Positions 9,625 through 17,349 of a stretch of 27,661 nt of DNA are shown here, piece after piece. The stretch lies in IMG/VR virus record IMGVR_UViG_3300045588_000057, positions 1 to 27,661 of that record. The stretch is one strand, 5' to 3'. A program made the position numbers and the translations under genes. The notes below the pieces were generated by a model that had not been told where the DNA came from, did no database searches, and was given only the letters and a program-made list of their open reading frames with translations. This stretch comes from a virus. Position 1 is the stretch's first letter. Each line of letters opens with the position of its first letter.

Positions 9625-10160
9625 AAAGACAGATCTTCACAGCGGTACTTTTGGCAGGCGTTGCGCTTGCTTCGTGCTCCGTGGAGCACCATTTGCAGCA
9701 AAGCGAAAAGCATATTAACAAGGCAAAGGCAAAAGGCTTTAAACCTACGCGCGAAATAGATACGACTTACATTACGAAAATAGATAGCGTCTGGAATGAT
9801 TGCACGCAGACGTTTATAAAATACAGCGTAATTACAGACACGGTTTACACGGAGCGCGAAGTTTACAAATATATGTCGCGCCAGGAGCGCAAACACTTGC
9901 GCGACTCTGCAGCGTTTGCCCTTCGAAAGCTCAAAGAAGAAAACAACTTCGCTTTGAAGCTTAAAGACAAAGAAATAAAACAACTTAAAGCGCAAAGCAA
10001 AGCCGACGACAGCGCAAAAAAGCTGGAAAACAAAGGCGTAAAAATAGCCGCTAACAAATGGATCCGTGCGGGCTTTGCTTTTATGTTCTTTTTTATCGCT
10101 ATTTTAGTGTTATTCCTAATTATAAAATACATTAAAAAATGCTTTCTACCAACGAATTAA
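9621..10160 (+). CDS. Lipoprotein with C-terminal membrane anchor; likely unimolecular spanin (179 aa)
   Basis: The N terminus is a lipoprotein signal peptide: basic MKRQ, a hydrophobic core, then the lipobox LASC with the acylated Cys19. Ser20 at +2 agrees with outer-membrane sorting. A periplasmic region follows, with a charged, coiled-coil-like helix at about 84-140 (RQERKHLRD..., [17 protein letters not shown]). A single hydrophobic segment lies at about 150-170 and is followed by basic residues. Outer-membrane lipid anchor at one end and inner-membrane segment at the other is the architecture of u-spanins, which fuse inner and outer membranes in the last step of lysis. Position between holin and endolysin supports this. 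The alternative is an Rz1-like lipoprotein unrelated to fusion. Confidence 0.72.
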   Translation: MKRQIFTAVLLAGVALASCSVEHHLQQSEKHINKAKAKGFKPTREIDTTYITKIDSVWNDCTQTFIKYSVITDTVYTEREVYKYMSRQERKHLRDSAAFALRKLKEENNFALKLKDKEIKQLKAQSKADDSAKKLENKGVKIAANKWIRAGFAFMFFFIAILVLFLIIKYIKKCFLPTN

Positions 10161-10594
10161 TTGCAAAATACGGAGCGCCAAACGAAGCAGGGACCTATTT
10201 AAAAACGATCGTGCTGCCTTATGCTTTCCTATACGACGGCAAGCCCGTTACAAAAATGCGCTGCCATAAACTTGTGGCGGATAAATTCCTGGCAGTTTTT
10301 ACGGATATTTTAGCGCACTACGGCTTAGAAGAAATAAACCGTTTAGGCATTAATAAATACGGCGGTTGCTTTAACTATAGATTAATGCGAGGCGGCACGC
10401 AGTTAAGCCGTCATTCTTGGGGCGTTGCTATAGACTTAGATCCACAGCGCAACCTATTAAAAGAAACGTCTAAAACGGCGCGCTTTGCAAGACCCGAATA
10501 TAAGCCTATGATTGATATTTTCTACAAACACGGCTTTTTATCTTTGGGCCGCGAAAAGAACTACGACTGGATGCACTTTGAGATCGCACAATAA
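10139..10594 (+). CDS. Endolysin, M15-family D-Ala/L-Ala carboxy- or endopeptidase (151 aa)
   Basis: The protein carries the zinc-binding pattern of M15 (VanY/Peptidase_M15_4) enzymes: [13 protein letters not shown] at about 90-102, giving His92 and Asp99, and DWMHFE at about 143-148, giving His146. The upstream GGCFNYR (75-81) also fits the family. It cleaves peptide bonds in peptidoglycan. There is no signal peptide, so export through the holin is expected. It overlaps the spanin gene by 22 bp and is the last gene before the terminator. Length (151 aa) matches single-domain M15 endolysins of phages infecting Gram-negative hosts. Confidence 0.9.
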   Translation: MLSTNELIAKYGAPNEAGTYLKTIVLPYAFLYDGKPVTKMRCHKLVADKFLAVFTDILAHYGLEEINRLGINKYGGCFNYRLMRGGTQLSRHSWGVAIDLDPQRNLLKETSKTARFARPEYKPMIDIFYKHGFLSLGREKNYDWMHFEIAQ

Positions 10595-10645
10595 AATAAG
10601 CCCGTACAATTTGACACTTGACTGCGTTAAATTCACAGGCAGAAA

Positions 10646-10669
10646 AAAAAGGGCTTAGCGGCCCTTTTT
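10646..10669. terminator. Bidirectional intrinsic terminator between late and early transcription units
   Basis: A perfect 9-bp stem (AAAAAGGGC / GCCCTTTTT) with a 6-base loop lies exactly between the convergent endolysin and the last early gene. It has T-runs on both strands, so it can stop transcription from either side. Confidence 0.85.
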
Positions 10670-10676
10670 GATTTTA

Positions 10677-10988
10677 CTATAATTTATATTTTGGTCCTTT
10701 CTTTAAAATGTATCTTTCTTCGCCTGTAAGTGTTTCGGCGCTGTAGTCGTTTTCGAAGTAGCCCGTAAGGTTTGACACTTCGCGCGCTTTTACGTTCGCC
10801 TGTGCCCTTTTTAGCTGCCTCTGGCGGTGCTTTTCGTGTTCTATTATTTCGTCGATAAACTCGCAGACACGAGACGGCCACAGATTAAATTTAAAAGCTA
10901 TTTCTGAAACGGTCGCCGTTTTCCACATGGCGCGAATTTCCCGAGCTTCGCCTATCGTTATATCGTGCAGGCTTCGTCTATTATTCAC
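10677..10988 (-). CDS. Small HTH-like protein, last gene of the early operon (103 aa)
   Basis: The preferred start is the GTG at 10988, whose GTGA overlaps the stop of the upstream gene. An ATG at 11156 in the same frame would nearly cover that gene and is rejected. The region ITIGEAREIRAMWKTATVSEIAFKFNLWPSRVCEFI (in parts: EAREIRAMWKTATVSEIA and FNLWPSRVCEFI) at about residues 11-45 has the spacing of a helix-turn-helix. A basic helix, KHRQRQLKRAQANVKAR, follows. It may bind DNA and act as a regulator, but the family is not identified. It ends 8 bp from the shared terminator stem. Confidence 0.65.
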   Translation of the reverse strand: MNNRRSLHDITIGEAREIRAMWKTATVSEIAFKFNLWPSRVCEFIDEIIEHEKHRQRQLKRAQANVKAREVSNLTGYFENDYSAETLTGEERYILKKGPKYKL

Positions 10989-11209
10989 AGTCCTGCAGCT
11001 AAACTTTGGATAAAATGCTGCTGTGAAAGCGTCAAACGTCCGCGAGCTTCGCCTATTTTGTGGAGTGCTATGTAAAGCGCTTCGTCTTTGTCCGATAGTT
11101 TCGGCTCGAGCTCTGCTAAGTAAGCCTTTAATTCGCGCATGTCCTGCGCGTCGCACGCGTCCACGAAGTCGATAGGATCTATTTTTATTTCTTTGCTAAA
11201 TTTTGGCAT
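10985..11209 (-). CDS. Small hypothetical early protein (74 aa)
   Basis: The start is taken at ATG 11209 (MPKFSKEIKIDP), which follows an A-rich leader and avoids overlap with the methyltransferase-like gene. The ATG at 11257 would overlap it by 28 bp. The protein is helical and acidic in the middle (DMRELKAYLAELEP), with no recognised motif. Its stop overlaps the GTG of the next gene, so the two are probably translationally coupled. Confidence 0.6.
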   Translation of the reverse strand: MPKFSKEIKIDPIDFVDACDAQDMRELKAYLAELEPKLSDKDEALYIALHKIGEARGRLTLSQQHFIQSLAAGL

Positions 11210-11229
11210 TTTGTTTTCGTTTTGTCGTT

Positions 11230-11883
11230 TTACATTAATTCTAAAAAAGCACCCCACTGCGCGGCGAAAGCCTCCGCGGTCCCTTTAAAAGTTTTAGACG
11301 CTAGCCCGCTTCTTTCCTTGGGCGGTTTTGTTCTTATTTCGTACATCCATTTTTCCATGCGTTTCTGTTTTCCCGTTCTTTTATCGACCCATGTGTGATA
11401 TTGCATTTCGGGTTTAACTGTGCAGCAAGGCACTAGCAGGGGCAGACCTTTGAGCCATAAACATGTGCTTTTGCTCGCAATGTCGCCAAAGTGCCACGGC
11501 TGTATTATTTGATCGGGTTTTCTTATTTGGCTACTTATCACCCCCACAGGGTTTTCGATAGCTATAAATTCAATGGGCGCCGACAACAAAGCTTTGACAA
11601 AATCTAGCGCGCCGTTTTGGTTTTTCGCCCTATTTTCGTTTACAGTGCCGTCTTTGTTATACATAGCCCACGCGCCAGCAACAGACAGAAAAGTACAGGG
11701 CGGGTGCGCTATCATGGCGCCGTATTTTCCGCTGTAGGCTTCTTTTAAAGCGTCGCCTTGTATATGCCATTCGGGGCGGCCGCCGCTACACGGCAAAAGG
11801 TCGCAGCTGTATGCTTCAAAGCCTGCAGCTCTAAACGCTTTTGTCGTGGCTTGGCTTTCTTCGCAAGCTATTAATATTTTCAT
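11230..11883 (-). CDS. DNA cytosine methyltransferase-like protein (217 aa)
   Basis: The N terminus MKILIACEESQATTKAFRAAG followed by CDLLPC resembles the SAM-binding loop of phage C5-cytosine-methyltransferase-like proteins. IAHPPCTFLSVAG at about 58-70 contains the Pro-Pro-Cys of motif IV (catalytic Cys63). IENPVGVISS at about 109-118 corresponds to motif VI (ENP). The conserved KPDQIIQPWHFGD and TCLWLKGLP blocks are characteristic of this phage subfamily. At 217 residues it is short compared with full MTases and lacks an obvious target-recognition domain. Likely role: cytosine modification of phage DNA for protection from host restriction; a role in base hypermodification cannot be excluded. 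Confidence 0.75.
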   Translation of the reverse strand: MKILIACEESQATTKAFRAAGFEAYSCDLLPCSGGRPEWHIQGDALKEAYSGKYGAMIAHPPCTFLSVAGAWAMYNKDGTVNENRAKNQNGALDFVKALLSAPIEFIAIENPVGVISSQIRKPDQIIQPWHFGDIASKSTCLWLKGLPLLVPCCTVKPEMQYHTWVDKRTGKQKRMEKWMYEIRTKPPKERSGLASKTFKGTAEAFAAQWGAFLELM

Positions 11884-11885
11884 GG

Positions 11886-12110
11886 CTATTCTGTTATTTC
11901 GATAACTTTAACGGGCTTCGTGTACAGCATTTTTGCGCCGCCTGCTATTCTGCGCCCTTCGGTCGTATAGTGTTTCGTCCCGTGGCTTTTAAAATAGACG
12001 TGCACGAGTCCTTTTACAGTGGTCCCGCCTACGGTGCCGTGCCCTAGTTCTACGTCCCAAACGTCTGCGCCTTCGCGGTACGGGTTGTAAGTGTTTTCTG
12101 CTTTGCTCAT
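11886..12110 (-). CDS. Small beta-rich phage protein (74 aa)
   Basis: The core, VWDVELGHGTVGG followed by VHVYFKSHGTKHYTTEGR, has the pattern 'v.D...G.GtV......v.V.F..G...Yt..Gr' common in small SH3/KOW-like phage proteins. It lies 2 bp upstream of the methyltransferase-like gene in the same operon. The molecular function is unknown. Confidence 0.6.
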   Translation of the reverse strand: MSKAENTYNPYREGADVWDVELGHGTVGGTTVKGLVHVYFKSHGTKHYTTEGRRIAGGAKMLYTKPVKVIEITE

Positions 12111-12113
12111 AAC

Positions 12114-12365
12114 TTATGAATATTTTTGTGTTAAACTGTCCCAAAATTCGCGGCCTTCTGGACTTTGCCCTAGTGGAAATGCGCCGCTAAAAAAGTCCGC
12201 CATAGAATCGCACGGCTCGTTTAAGTATTTACTGAAAGCGTTAATCGGTTGCGCGCTTTCTATTCTTTTGCCGTAGTCGATAAAATTTTGTATAAAAGAC
12301 TCGTGCTCTGGCTGGCTTAGTTTTTTAAACCAAAAAAGCCCTGTTTGCTGTGCTGTGTTTTCCAT
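12114..12365 (-). CDS. Hypothetical protein, first gene of the distal early operon (83 aa)
   Basis: This 83-residue protein contains aromatic residues spread through FWFKKLSQPEHESFI and FWDSLTQKYS. No family is recognised. It is the first gene after a well-formed promoter (TATATTTG at 12392-12399) and has a leader containing GTAAAACAG, shared with other early genes. It is followed 3 bp later by the next gene. Confidence 0.6.
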   Translation of the reverse strand: MENTAQQTGLFWFKKLSQPEHESFIQNFIDYGKRIESAQPINAFSKYLNEPCDSMADFFSGAFPLGQSPEGREFWDSLTQKYS

Positions 12366-12391
12366 GTTTCTGTTTTACTGATTAACTCCGA

Positions 12392-12437
12392 CAAATATAC
12401 AACGGTTTTTTTTGAATAAACAATAGATATTTCAAAA
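12392..12437 (-). promoter_or_regulatory. Early promoter with dyad operator upstream of the 12365 operon
   Basis: Reading the minus strand, a perfect Bacteroidota -7 box TATATTTG (12399-12392) lies 26 bp before the start codon. An ATTG at 12424-12421 gives a possible -33 element at 21-bp spacing. Overlapping it is the perfect dyad TTTTGAA-N14-TTCAAAA (12437-12410), 10 bp upstream of the -7 box. The spacer contains one ATAAACAA on the plus strand (12416-12423), the same 8-mer clustered in the putative origin. Confidence 0.8.
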
Positions 12438-12488
12438 GCGTTAAGAATTTCACAAAGTAGCTAAACGGCGTTAAAAACTAAACACTAA

Positions 12489-12514
12489 AAAAGCGACTCC
12501 TAAAAGCCGCTTTT
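12489..12514 (-). terminator. Probable terminator after the SNF2 helicase gene
   Basis: On the minus strand a 7-bp stem (AAAAGCG / CGCTTTT) with a 12-base loop ends in a run of six T. It is 50 bp after the helicase stop and just upstream of the next early promoter. The loop is long and the stem short, so strength is uncertain. Confidence 0.5.
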
Positions 12515-12563
12515 CTACTTGTAAAACCTAACCAACATTGAAAGAATATCTACGCAAATATAC

Positions 12564-13952
12564 TTAAAAATTCTTAACGTACTGCTGTATTCGATATTTT
12601 ACGGCCTCCATTAGGCTGGACTGCAGCGCGTCCTTGCGTTTCTGTGCTGCGATTACGTCCTCGTCCATAGTGCCAGCGACTACTAACTTATTGATGATTA
12701 CGTTATTTTTTTGGCCTGGTCGCTTTAGGCGTCTGTTTAGCTGCTGCTCTAGCTCTAAGTCCCACGTATTGCCGTACCAGACAATTATATGGCCGCCCGC
12801 CTGTAAGTTAAGCCCGTGGCCGCCGCTTGCTGGGTGCAAAAGTAGCATTTCAATTTTGCCGTTATTCCAGTCGATTATGTCGCCGTCTGTTTTCAATTGT
12901 CGCGGGCTGTATTTTTTAAACGCCTGCTGGATCCGTGCAAGGTCCGACTTGAAAGTATAGGCGACAAGTACAGGCTTTCCCTGCGCGGCCTCCATAATGT
13001 CCGCCAAAGCGTCCAGCTTTAAGTCGTGGACCTCGTGGAAATTCTTGTCTACGTCGTAAACTGCGCCGTTTGCATACTGCAGGAGCTTAGAATTTAGCGC
13101 CGCAGCGTTTGCCGCCGTTACTTGCGTGCCGTCCTCCGCGAATAGCTCCAGGACCTTTTCACGTTCAAAGGCTTTATAGTCGCGCGCAACGTCTGGCGGC
13201 ATTTCGATTTTTACTATATTCTCGATAAATTCGGGCAGGTTTATATAGTCCTCCTGCTTCATGCTTATAACTACGTCCGAAATTAAGTCCGTTATTCGCT
13301 CGCGTTGCGGCTCGCTGCAGCCGTATTTATACACAATCGCACCGTTTTGCGCTGCGGCATAAAAAAACGCCTCCCTGTATGCCGTTATCGTTTTGCCAAG
13401 TCGTGCGCCTCTGTCCAATAGATAGATTTGCGGCCAAAGATCAATCATGCCGTTAGGCGAGGGCGTGCCCGTTAAGATCACAACGCGACTAAAGGACGGC
13501 TGCACTAATCGCAAAGCCTTAAAGCGTCCGCTGGCGTGATTTTTAAAGCTGCTGCTTTCGTCAATTACTAGCATGTCAAAAGGTAAACTAGAGCCGCCGA
13601 AAAGGCCACAAAGCCAGCTTATATTGTCGCGTGAAACTAGGTAAACGTCCGCCTCTACTTTCAGAGCTTCGGCCCGTTGCTTTGCATTTCCTGCGATTAG
13701 TGAAAAACGTAAGTGCTTTAAGTGCGCCCACTCCTGCGCTTCCTGCCGCCAGACGCTTTCTATTACGCGTTTGGGTGCTACAATTAGCACTTTTTGCACT
13801 GCTAAGTCCTCGTAAATTAGCGTATTTACAGCCGTTAACGTCGTGGCGGTTTTACCTAGGCCCATGTCAAGAAATAAACCAAAATGCGAATTTTCGAGCA
13901 GCAAGTCGATGCCTGCCTTTTGATGCTCGTACAGATCTTCGAAACTACGCAT
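12564..13952 (-). CDS. SNF2-type DEAD/DEAH superfamily 2 DNA helicase (462 aa)
   Basis: Two RecA-like domains are visible. The first carries Walker A DMGLGKT (29-35), motif Ia LIVAPKRVIE (56-65), motif II DESS (131-134) and motif III TGTP (161-164). The second carries GGHGLNLQAG and the arginine-finger motif VI NRRLKRPGQ near residues 375-410. This is the standard SNF2-like helicase/translocase of phage replication modules, acting in ATP-driven DNA or DNA-protein remodelling. It overlaps the VRR-NUC gene by 8 bp, and that adjacency is commonly seen in phages. It ends the operon beginning at 17282. Confidence 0.88.
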   Translation of the reverse strand: MRSFEDLYEHQKAGIDLLLENSHFGLFLDMGLGKTATTLTAVNTLIYEDLAVQKVLIVAPKRVIESVWRQEAQEWAHLKHLRFSLIAGNAKQRAEALKVEADVYLVSRDNISWLCGLFGGSSLPFDMLVIDESSSFKNHASGRFKALRLVQPSFSRVVILTGTPSPNGMIDLWPQIYLLDRGARLGKTITAYREAFFYAAAQNGAIVYKYGCSEPQRERITDLISDVVISMKQEDYINLPEFIENIVKIEMPPDVARDYKAFEREKVLELFAEDGTQVTAANAAALNSKLLQYANGAVYDVDKNFHEVHDLKLDALADIMEAAQGKPVLVAYTFKSDLARIQQAFKKYSPRQLKTDGDIIDWNNGKIEMLLLHPASGGHGLNLQAGGHIIVWYGNTWDLELEQQLNRRLKRPGQKNNVIINKLVVAGTMDEDVIAAQKRKDALQSSLMEAVKYRIQQYVKNF

Positions 13953-14226
13953 TTTGAAGCGCCTTTATAAGTTGATCTATTTGCTCTTTTGTGTCAATTA
14001 CGCGCGTTTCGAAGCCTTGTTTATTTAGTTCCTGCATGTAAACGACCTGCAGCGGCCGCGCTTCTTTGCCTTCTTTTTTTAATTCGACAAAAACAACGCG
14101 GCCCTTGTACAAAATTTGCCTGTCTGGTATGCCGCTTTCGAATGTAGGCAGCATTTTAATGCATTTGCCGCCTATTTCACGCACGCGCTTTTTTAGATAA
14201 TCTTCTATTGCTTTCTCTGGTTTCAT
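13945..14226 (-). CDS. VRR-NUC domain nuclease (93 aa)
   Basis: This is a stand-alone VRR-NUC domain of the PD-(D/E)XK superfamily. GIPDRQIL (32-39) supplies Asp35, and VVFVELKKEGK (44-54) supplies Glu48 and Lys50, the E-x-K of the active site. The N-terminal helix EKAIEDYLKKRVRE also fits. Such stand-alone domains cut DNA at branched or flap structures and typically precede a SNF2 helicase in phage genomes, as here. The leader includes GTAAAACAG (14242-14234). Confidence 0.88.
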   Translation of the reverse strand: MKPEKAIEDYLKKRVREIGGKCIKMLPTFESGIPDRQILYKGRVVFVELKKEGKEARPLQVVYMQELNKQGFETRVIDTKEQIDQLIKALQNA

Positions 14227-14245
14227 CTGTTTACTGTTTTACTTG

Positions 14246-16594
14246 TTAATCAATGCGCTCAAAATAGCGCTGCGTGCCGTACATTTTAAAATTCTTTGTT
14301 GAAAGGTGCGCTTTCCAATTTGGCAAAGCCTTCATTATATCGTTAAGGTCCTTTGTATTGTAGCGGCTCATTTCTTCTTTTGCCTTGCCTAAACATTCGC
14401 ACCATAACTCGGCTATACAGACGTATTTACGTTCGTTTGTGCCCGTGCCTCCGTTATCTATAAACGTGCGGCGGTCGTATTGGTCCAATTTGTCCCAGTT
14501 TTCGGGCAGCAACGTGTCAAGGTAGCGCGTTACTAAGCCCGTGCGCTCGTCTGTTTCACTGTGCAGGCTTTGCTCTGTTCGTGCCATTTCTTCGACTTCG
14601 TTAGACAAGTAAAGCGTTTCGCCATTTCTGTAAAGTTGTACAGCCTCCGCCCAGATTTGGTTTACTTCGTCCTCTAGGTCCTCAAAAACTGACTTTGTAA
14701 CCATGTCGCGGTTAACGTCCACGGGTAAAAATCGACGGTTTCCTGTAGGATCGCGCAAAAAGTCTTTATTGTTGGTCGTGCCGACAAATATACACTGGCG
14801 CGGGTACGTTTCCGACGTGCGGGCGTATGCCGGTCTAAATTGGTCCTGCTGCTTTGTTATAAAGTGTTTCACGGCTTCGACTTCGGCCTTTCTAAGCCCT
14901 GCCAGCTCTGCAATTTCAATGATCCACGCGCCCTGTATTTGCTCCAGCGCGTCCTTTCCCTGCACGCTCATAAACGTATCGGAAAACCAGTCGCGGCCAA
15001 GTATGTTAAAAAACGTCGATTTGCTGCTGCCCTGTCCTGGATCCACAAGGACCAAAACGTAATCAAATTTACAGCCAGGGCGAAAAATACGATTAACTGC
15101 GCCCGCTAAAGTTTTGCGCATAGCGTGGCGGGTGTACGCGTTATCCGGTGCGCCGAAATAATCTACTAGCAAAGTTTCAATTCGTGGCACGCCGTCCCAG
15201 TGTAGCCCGTTCAAATAGTCTCTTATTGGGTGCCAGGTGTTACGCTCTGTTTCAAGTGTTAAACTATCTTCAATTTTCGGCTGCGAGCTTATGCCGTACA
15301 TACATTCGATATAGTTTCTAATTCCCGAATAATCTACATTTTTAAGCGGCTCTGGCTTTGCAATTTTTCGCCAAGGTAGGGACCGCGCAACGTAGCGTTT
15401 TCCGTCAAATTCGTTATTTCGAAAAGTGCTTTTTAGCAGCGTATCGTTTTGAAAAATGGCGTTAATATTTCCCGCCGTGCTTAGATATTCGCCGCGGCTG
15501 TTTATTTCCAGTGCAGCCATCCAGTCTATATTTTCGTCCAGTAGCTCGATATCGTCAGAAAACGCCGCCTTTGCCTCTGCAAAATTTTCGTGCGCCAAAG
15601 TTTTACGCACTTCGATGTCCTCTTTTGCTAGATCCTCCATTAAAGAAAACGACTTTTTGCTGCTTTCGTTTTGGTCCAGGTGCCCGAACTTATGAAGGCG
15701 CACAAGGTCGAAAGCACTACATAGTTTGCCGCCTGCGGGGTCCGTACCGTGGTGCGAATAGCCGTACATGTCGTCGTAAACGACTAAGCCGCTAGAAGTC
15801 GACCCCTGCGTATAAGTGTAACGCCCGTCTGTGCCCTCGATATAGATTTCTGGCAAGTATGCCGCTATGGCCTCCGTTAGTGAATAGGTGCGGCAAAACG
15901 CGCCGACTATTCCTTTTTTTAAATAAGGATCTTCTTGTTTCTTTGCAGCTTCGCCAATTTCGCGCAGCTTTCTGTCCGCTGTAGGCCAAAGGCTCGTATC
16001 TTTCCAGTCCTTATAAGTCGCCAGCGTTTCGTCGACTGACAAAATAGGGCCTTTCTGCTCGTCGCAATAGTACTCTACGTCTTTAGGGTGCGAAGGCCAA
16101 AACATAAGGCGGTTAACTTCAAACGTAGTATTGTCAAACATTTCTATTCCTATTTCGCCCGCTATGCGTCGAGCTACAGCGCTATATTCGTCTGCAGAGG
16201 CTCCGCGGTCAATTGGAATTAAAAGCCTGTAGCGTGGATCCGTTGCGCTGTGCTTATGCGTGGCATGGATAAACGCCGCGCAGCTGTATAGCATTTTGAA
16301 GTCCTCGAAAAAATCGGTATTTGCGAAGTCTACGTCAAGCGTTAAAACGGAACGCTCCACAACGCTGGAGGGGCTGCGCTTGCCGTTACGCAAATAGCCG
16401 CCCACGTAGCCGCCAACGTCCTTAATGTTTTTTTGGTCGTCTTTTGTGGCCTGTATAAATTCCTTTAACGTTTCGCGGGTTTGCACGCTTTCTCGCAGCC
16501 TATCGCAAAACTCCGACCAAAGCATATTCGAGTTTTTCCAAACTTTCGAGTTTGCGCTTTTGCCCGTTGCTATGGCTAATTTGATGTCGTGCAT
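14246..16594 (-). CDS. Primase-helicase: AEP-like primase domain fused to VapE-type SF3 helicase (782 aa)
   Basis: Numbering is from ATG 16594, chosen because it overlaps the small upstream gene by only 19 bp; ATG 16639 is in frame and would add 15 residues. The N-terminal part has LDVD (86-89), THKHS (112-116) and RYRLLIPI (about 121-128), the acidic and basic motifs of AEP-like primases associated with Bacteroidota. The C-terminal part has Walker A GQGSSKST (520-527), Walker B AWIIEIAEL (556-564) and a sensor segment FVGTTN (about 603-608), followed by NRRFLPV, as in VapE/DUF5906 helicases. It likely unwinds the phage origin and primes synthesis for the family A polymerase. No separate DnaB-like helicase gene is seen. 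Confidence 0.88.
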   Translation of the reverse strand: MHDIKLAIATGKSANSKVWKNSNMLWSEFCDRLRESVQTRETLKEFIQATKDDQKNIKDVGGYVGGYLRNGKRSPSSVVERSVLTLDVDFANTDFFEDFKMLYSCAAFIHATHKHSATDPRYRLLIPIDRGASADEYSAVARRIAGEIGIEMFDNTTFEVNRLMFWPSHPKDVEYYCDEQKGPILSVDETLATYKDWKDTSLWPTADRKLREIGEAAKKQEDPYLKKGIVGAFCRTYSLTEAIAAYLPEIYIEGTDGRYTYTQGSTSSGLVVYDDMYGYSHHGTDPAGGKLCSAFDLVRLHKFGHLDQNESSKKSFSLMEDLAKEDIEVRKTLAHENFAEAKAAFSDDIELLDENIDWMAALEINSRGEYLSTAGNINAIFQNDTLLKSTFRNNEFDGKRYVARSLPWRKIAKPEPLKNVDYSGIRNYIECMYGISSQPKIEDSLTLETERNTWHPIRDYLNGLHWDGVPRIETLLVDYFGAPDNAYTRHAMRKTLAGAVNRIFRPGCKFDYVLVLVDPGQGSSKSTFFNILGRDWFSDTFMSVQGKDALEQIQGAWIIEIAELAGLRKAEVEAVKHFITKQQDQFRPAYARTSETYPRQCIFVGTTNNKDFLRDPTGNRRFLPVDVNRDMVTKSVFEDLEDEVNQIWAEAVQLYRNGETLYLSNEVEEMARTEQSLHSETDERTGLVTRYLDTLLPENWDKLDQYDRRTFIDNGGTGTNERKYVCIAELWCECLGKAKEEMSRYNTKDLNDIMKALPNWKAHLSTKNFKMYGTQRYFERID

Positions 16595-16740
16595 TTTTCG
16601 CGGTATTTTTTCAACGTTTTTTGTATTGCTGCTGTGCATGCTTTTAAATGCTCTTTTGGCACTCTGTAAGATCGTACCACGTACGGCACGCCTTTCGGTC
16701 CTGTGTTTTTGCGTGCGCCGCCGCTACCTTTTCCGCCCAT
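16576..16740 (-). CDS. Small basic protein between pentapeptide and primase genes (54 aa)
   Basis: The minus strand encodes 54 residues starting MGGKGSGGARKNTGPKG, followed by YVVRSYRVPKEHLKAC and a basic helix (KTLKKYREK). The start shares a TAATG junction with the pentapeptide-repeat gene, and the end overlaps the primase start, so it fits exactly in the operon. The 'R..(G)P.......YRVP....' layout resembles small DNA-binding-like proteins common in phages, but the function is unknown. Confidence 0.68.
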   Translation of the reverse strand: MGGKGSGGARKNTGPKGVPYVVRSYRVPKEHLKACTAAIQKTLKKYREKCTTSN

Positions 16741-17282
16741 TATTTTTTATATTTTAAATATGCTTTGTAAGCCTCGTAAACTGCTCGAATCTGTTTAAAC
16801 TCTGGCGTGTTTCGCTCCGTGCTTATCACTTCGTCCGACTTAAAAAAGGCGTCCCACCCCTTAACTGTTCGCTTTTCACAGCCTATGTGCACAAGATTGC
16901 CGCCAGTTATGCCGTGCGTCCATCTGCAGTGCATTGGTACTTTTTGAGCACGCGATAAGTTGGCACGCGATAAGTTGGCATCCGATAAGTTGGCACCGTA
17001 TAAGTTGGCATCCGATAAGTTGGCACGCGATAAGTTGGCATCCGATAAGTTGGCACGCGATAAGTTGGCACCGTATAAGTTGGCACCGTATAAGTTGGCA
17101 TCCGATAAGTTGGCACGCGATAAGTTGGCACCGTATAAGTTGGCACGCGATAAGTTGGCACCGTATAAGTTGGCACCGTATAAGTTGGCATCCGATTTCA
17201 AAGCGTTTAAAACCGTTTCGCGCATCGTTTCGGCGTTATCTTCAAAGATAGTTTCGCCGCTGAATCTGTTTAAAATTTTCAT
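16740..17282 (-). CDS. Pentapeptide-repeat protein (180 aa)
   Basis: Residues 32-111 are 16 tandem pentapeptides of form ANL(YG|SR|SD), giving a right-handed quadrilateral beta helix that can mimic DNA. The N terminus (1-31) is a short non-repeat cap. The C-terminal 69 residues (HCRWTHGITG, VHIGCEKRTVKGWDAFF, VYEAYKAYL) form a conserved tail I associate with phage pentapeptide-repeat proteins. Its function is unknown; some relatives protect or inhibit gyrase, which is a possibility here and not shown. It is the first gene after a strong early promoter and lies directly upstream of the primase-helicase genes. Confidence 0.9.
   Translation of the reverse strand: MKILNRFSGETIFEDNAETMRETVLNALKSDANLYGANLYGANLSRANLYGANLSRANLSDANLYGANLYGANLSRANLSDANLSRANLSDANLYGANLSDANLSRANLSRAQKVPMHCRWTHGITGGNLVHIGCEKRTVKGWDAFFKSDEVISTERNTPEFKQIRAVYEAYKAYLKYKK
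16950..17189 (-). repeat. 16 tandem 15-bp repeats encoding pentapeptides
   Basis: Each unit on the minus strand is GCCAACTTA followed by one of three codon pairs: TACGGT (Tyr-Gly), TCGCGT (Ser-Arg) or TCGGAT (Ser-Asp). The first ten bases (GCCAACTTAT on the strand read for YG, GCCAACTTAT/C as the pair begins T) are invariant, including silent third positions, which indicates recent expansion or continuing homogenisation. Variant order from the N terminus is YG, YG, SR, YG, SR, SD, YG, YG, SR, SD, SR, SD, YG, SD, SR, SR. Confidence 0.95.
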
Positions 17283-17302
17283 GTTTTTCTGTGTTGGTTC
17301 GT

Positions 17303-17345
17303 CAAATATAACGCTATTTTTGAATTAATGCGTATTTGTTCAAAA
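17303..17345 (-). promoter_or_regulatory. Early promoter with dyad operator upstream of the pentapeptide/primase operon
   Basis: The -7 box TATATTTG (17310-17303) lies 20 bp before ATG 17282. Seven bp upstream is the dyad TTTTGAA-N14-TTCAAAA (17345-17318). No canonical -33 TTTG is found at the usual distance; the dyad is centred there instead. It shares a further stretch, AATTCAAAAATAG, with the promoter at 20550. Confidence 0.8.
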
Positions 17346-17349
17346 GTTT

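Noticed and set aside
10677-11156. ATG-initiated 159-residue version of the HTH-like gene
   Set aside because: Its N-terminal third is Arg-rich shadow sequence over the neighbouring gene. The GTG at 10988 gives the neat GTGA overlap typical of this phage.
11841-12276. Plus-strand open frames opposite the small early genes
   Set aside because: They oppose a tightly packed minus-strand operon and have no family likeness.
16950-17189. CRISPR-like array
   Set aside because: The repeats are contiguous 15-bp units without unique spacers and encode pentapeptides in frame.
16907-17328. Long open frames in other frames and on the plus strand over the pentapeptide gene
   Set aside because: They arise because the 15-bp repeat has no stop in those frames. 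The ANL-repeat frame has conserved non-repeat N- and C-terminal parts and a promoter, so it is the real gene.
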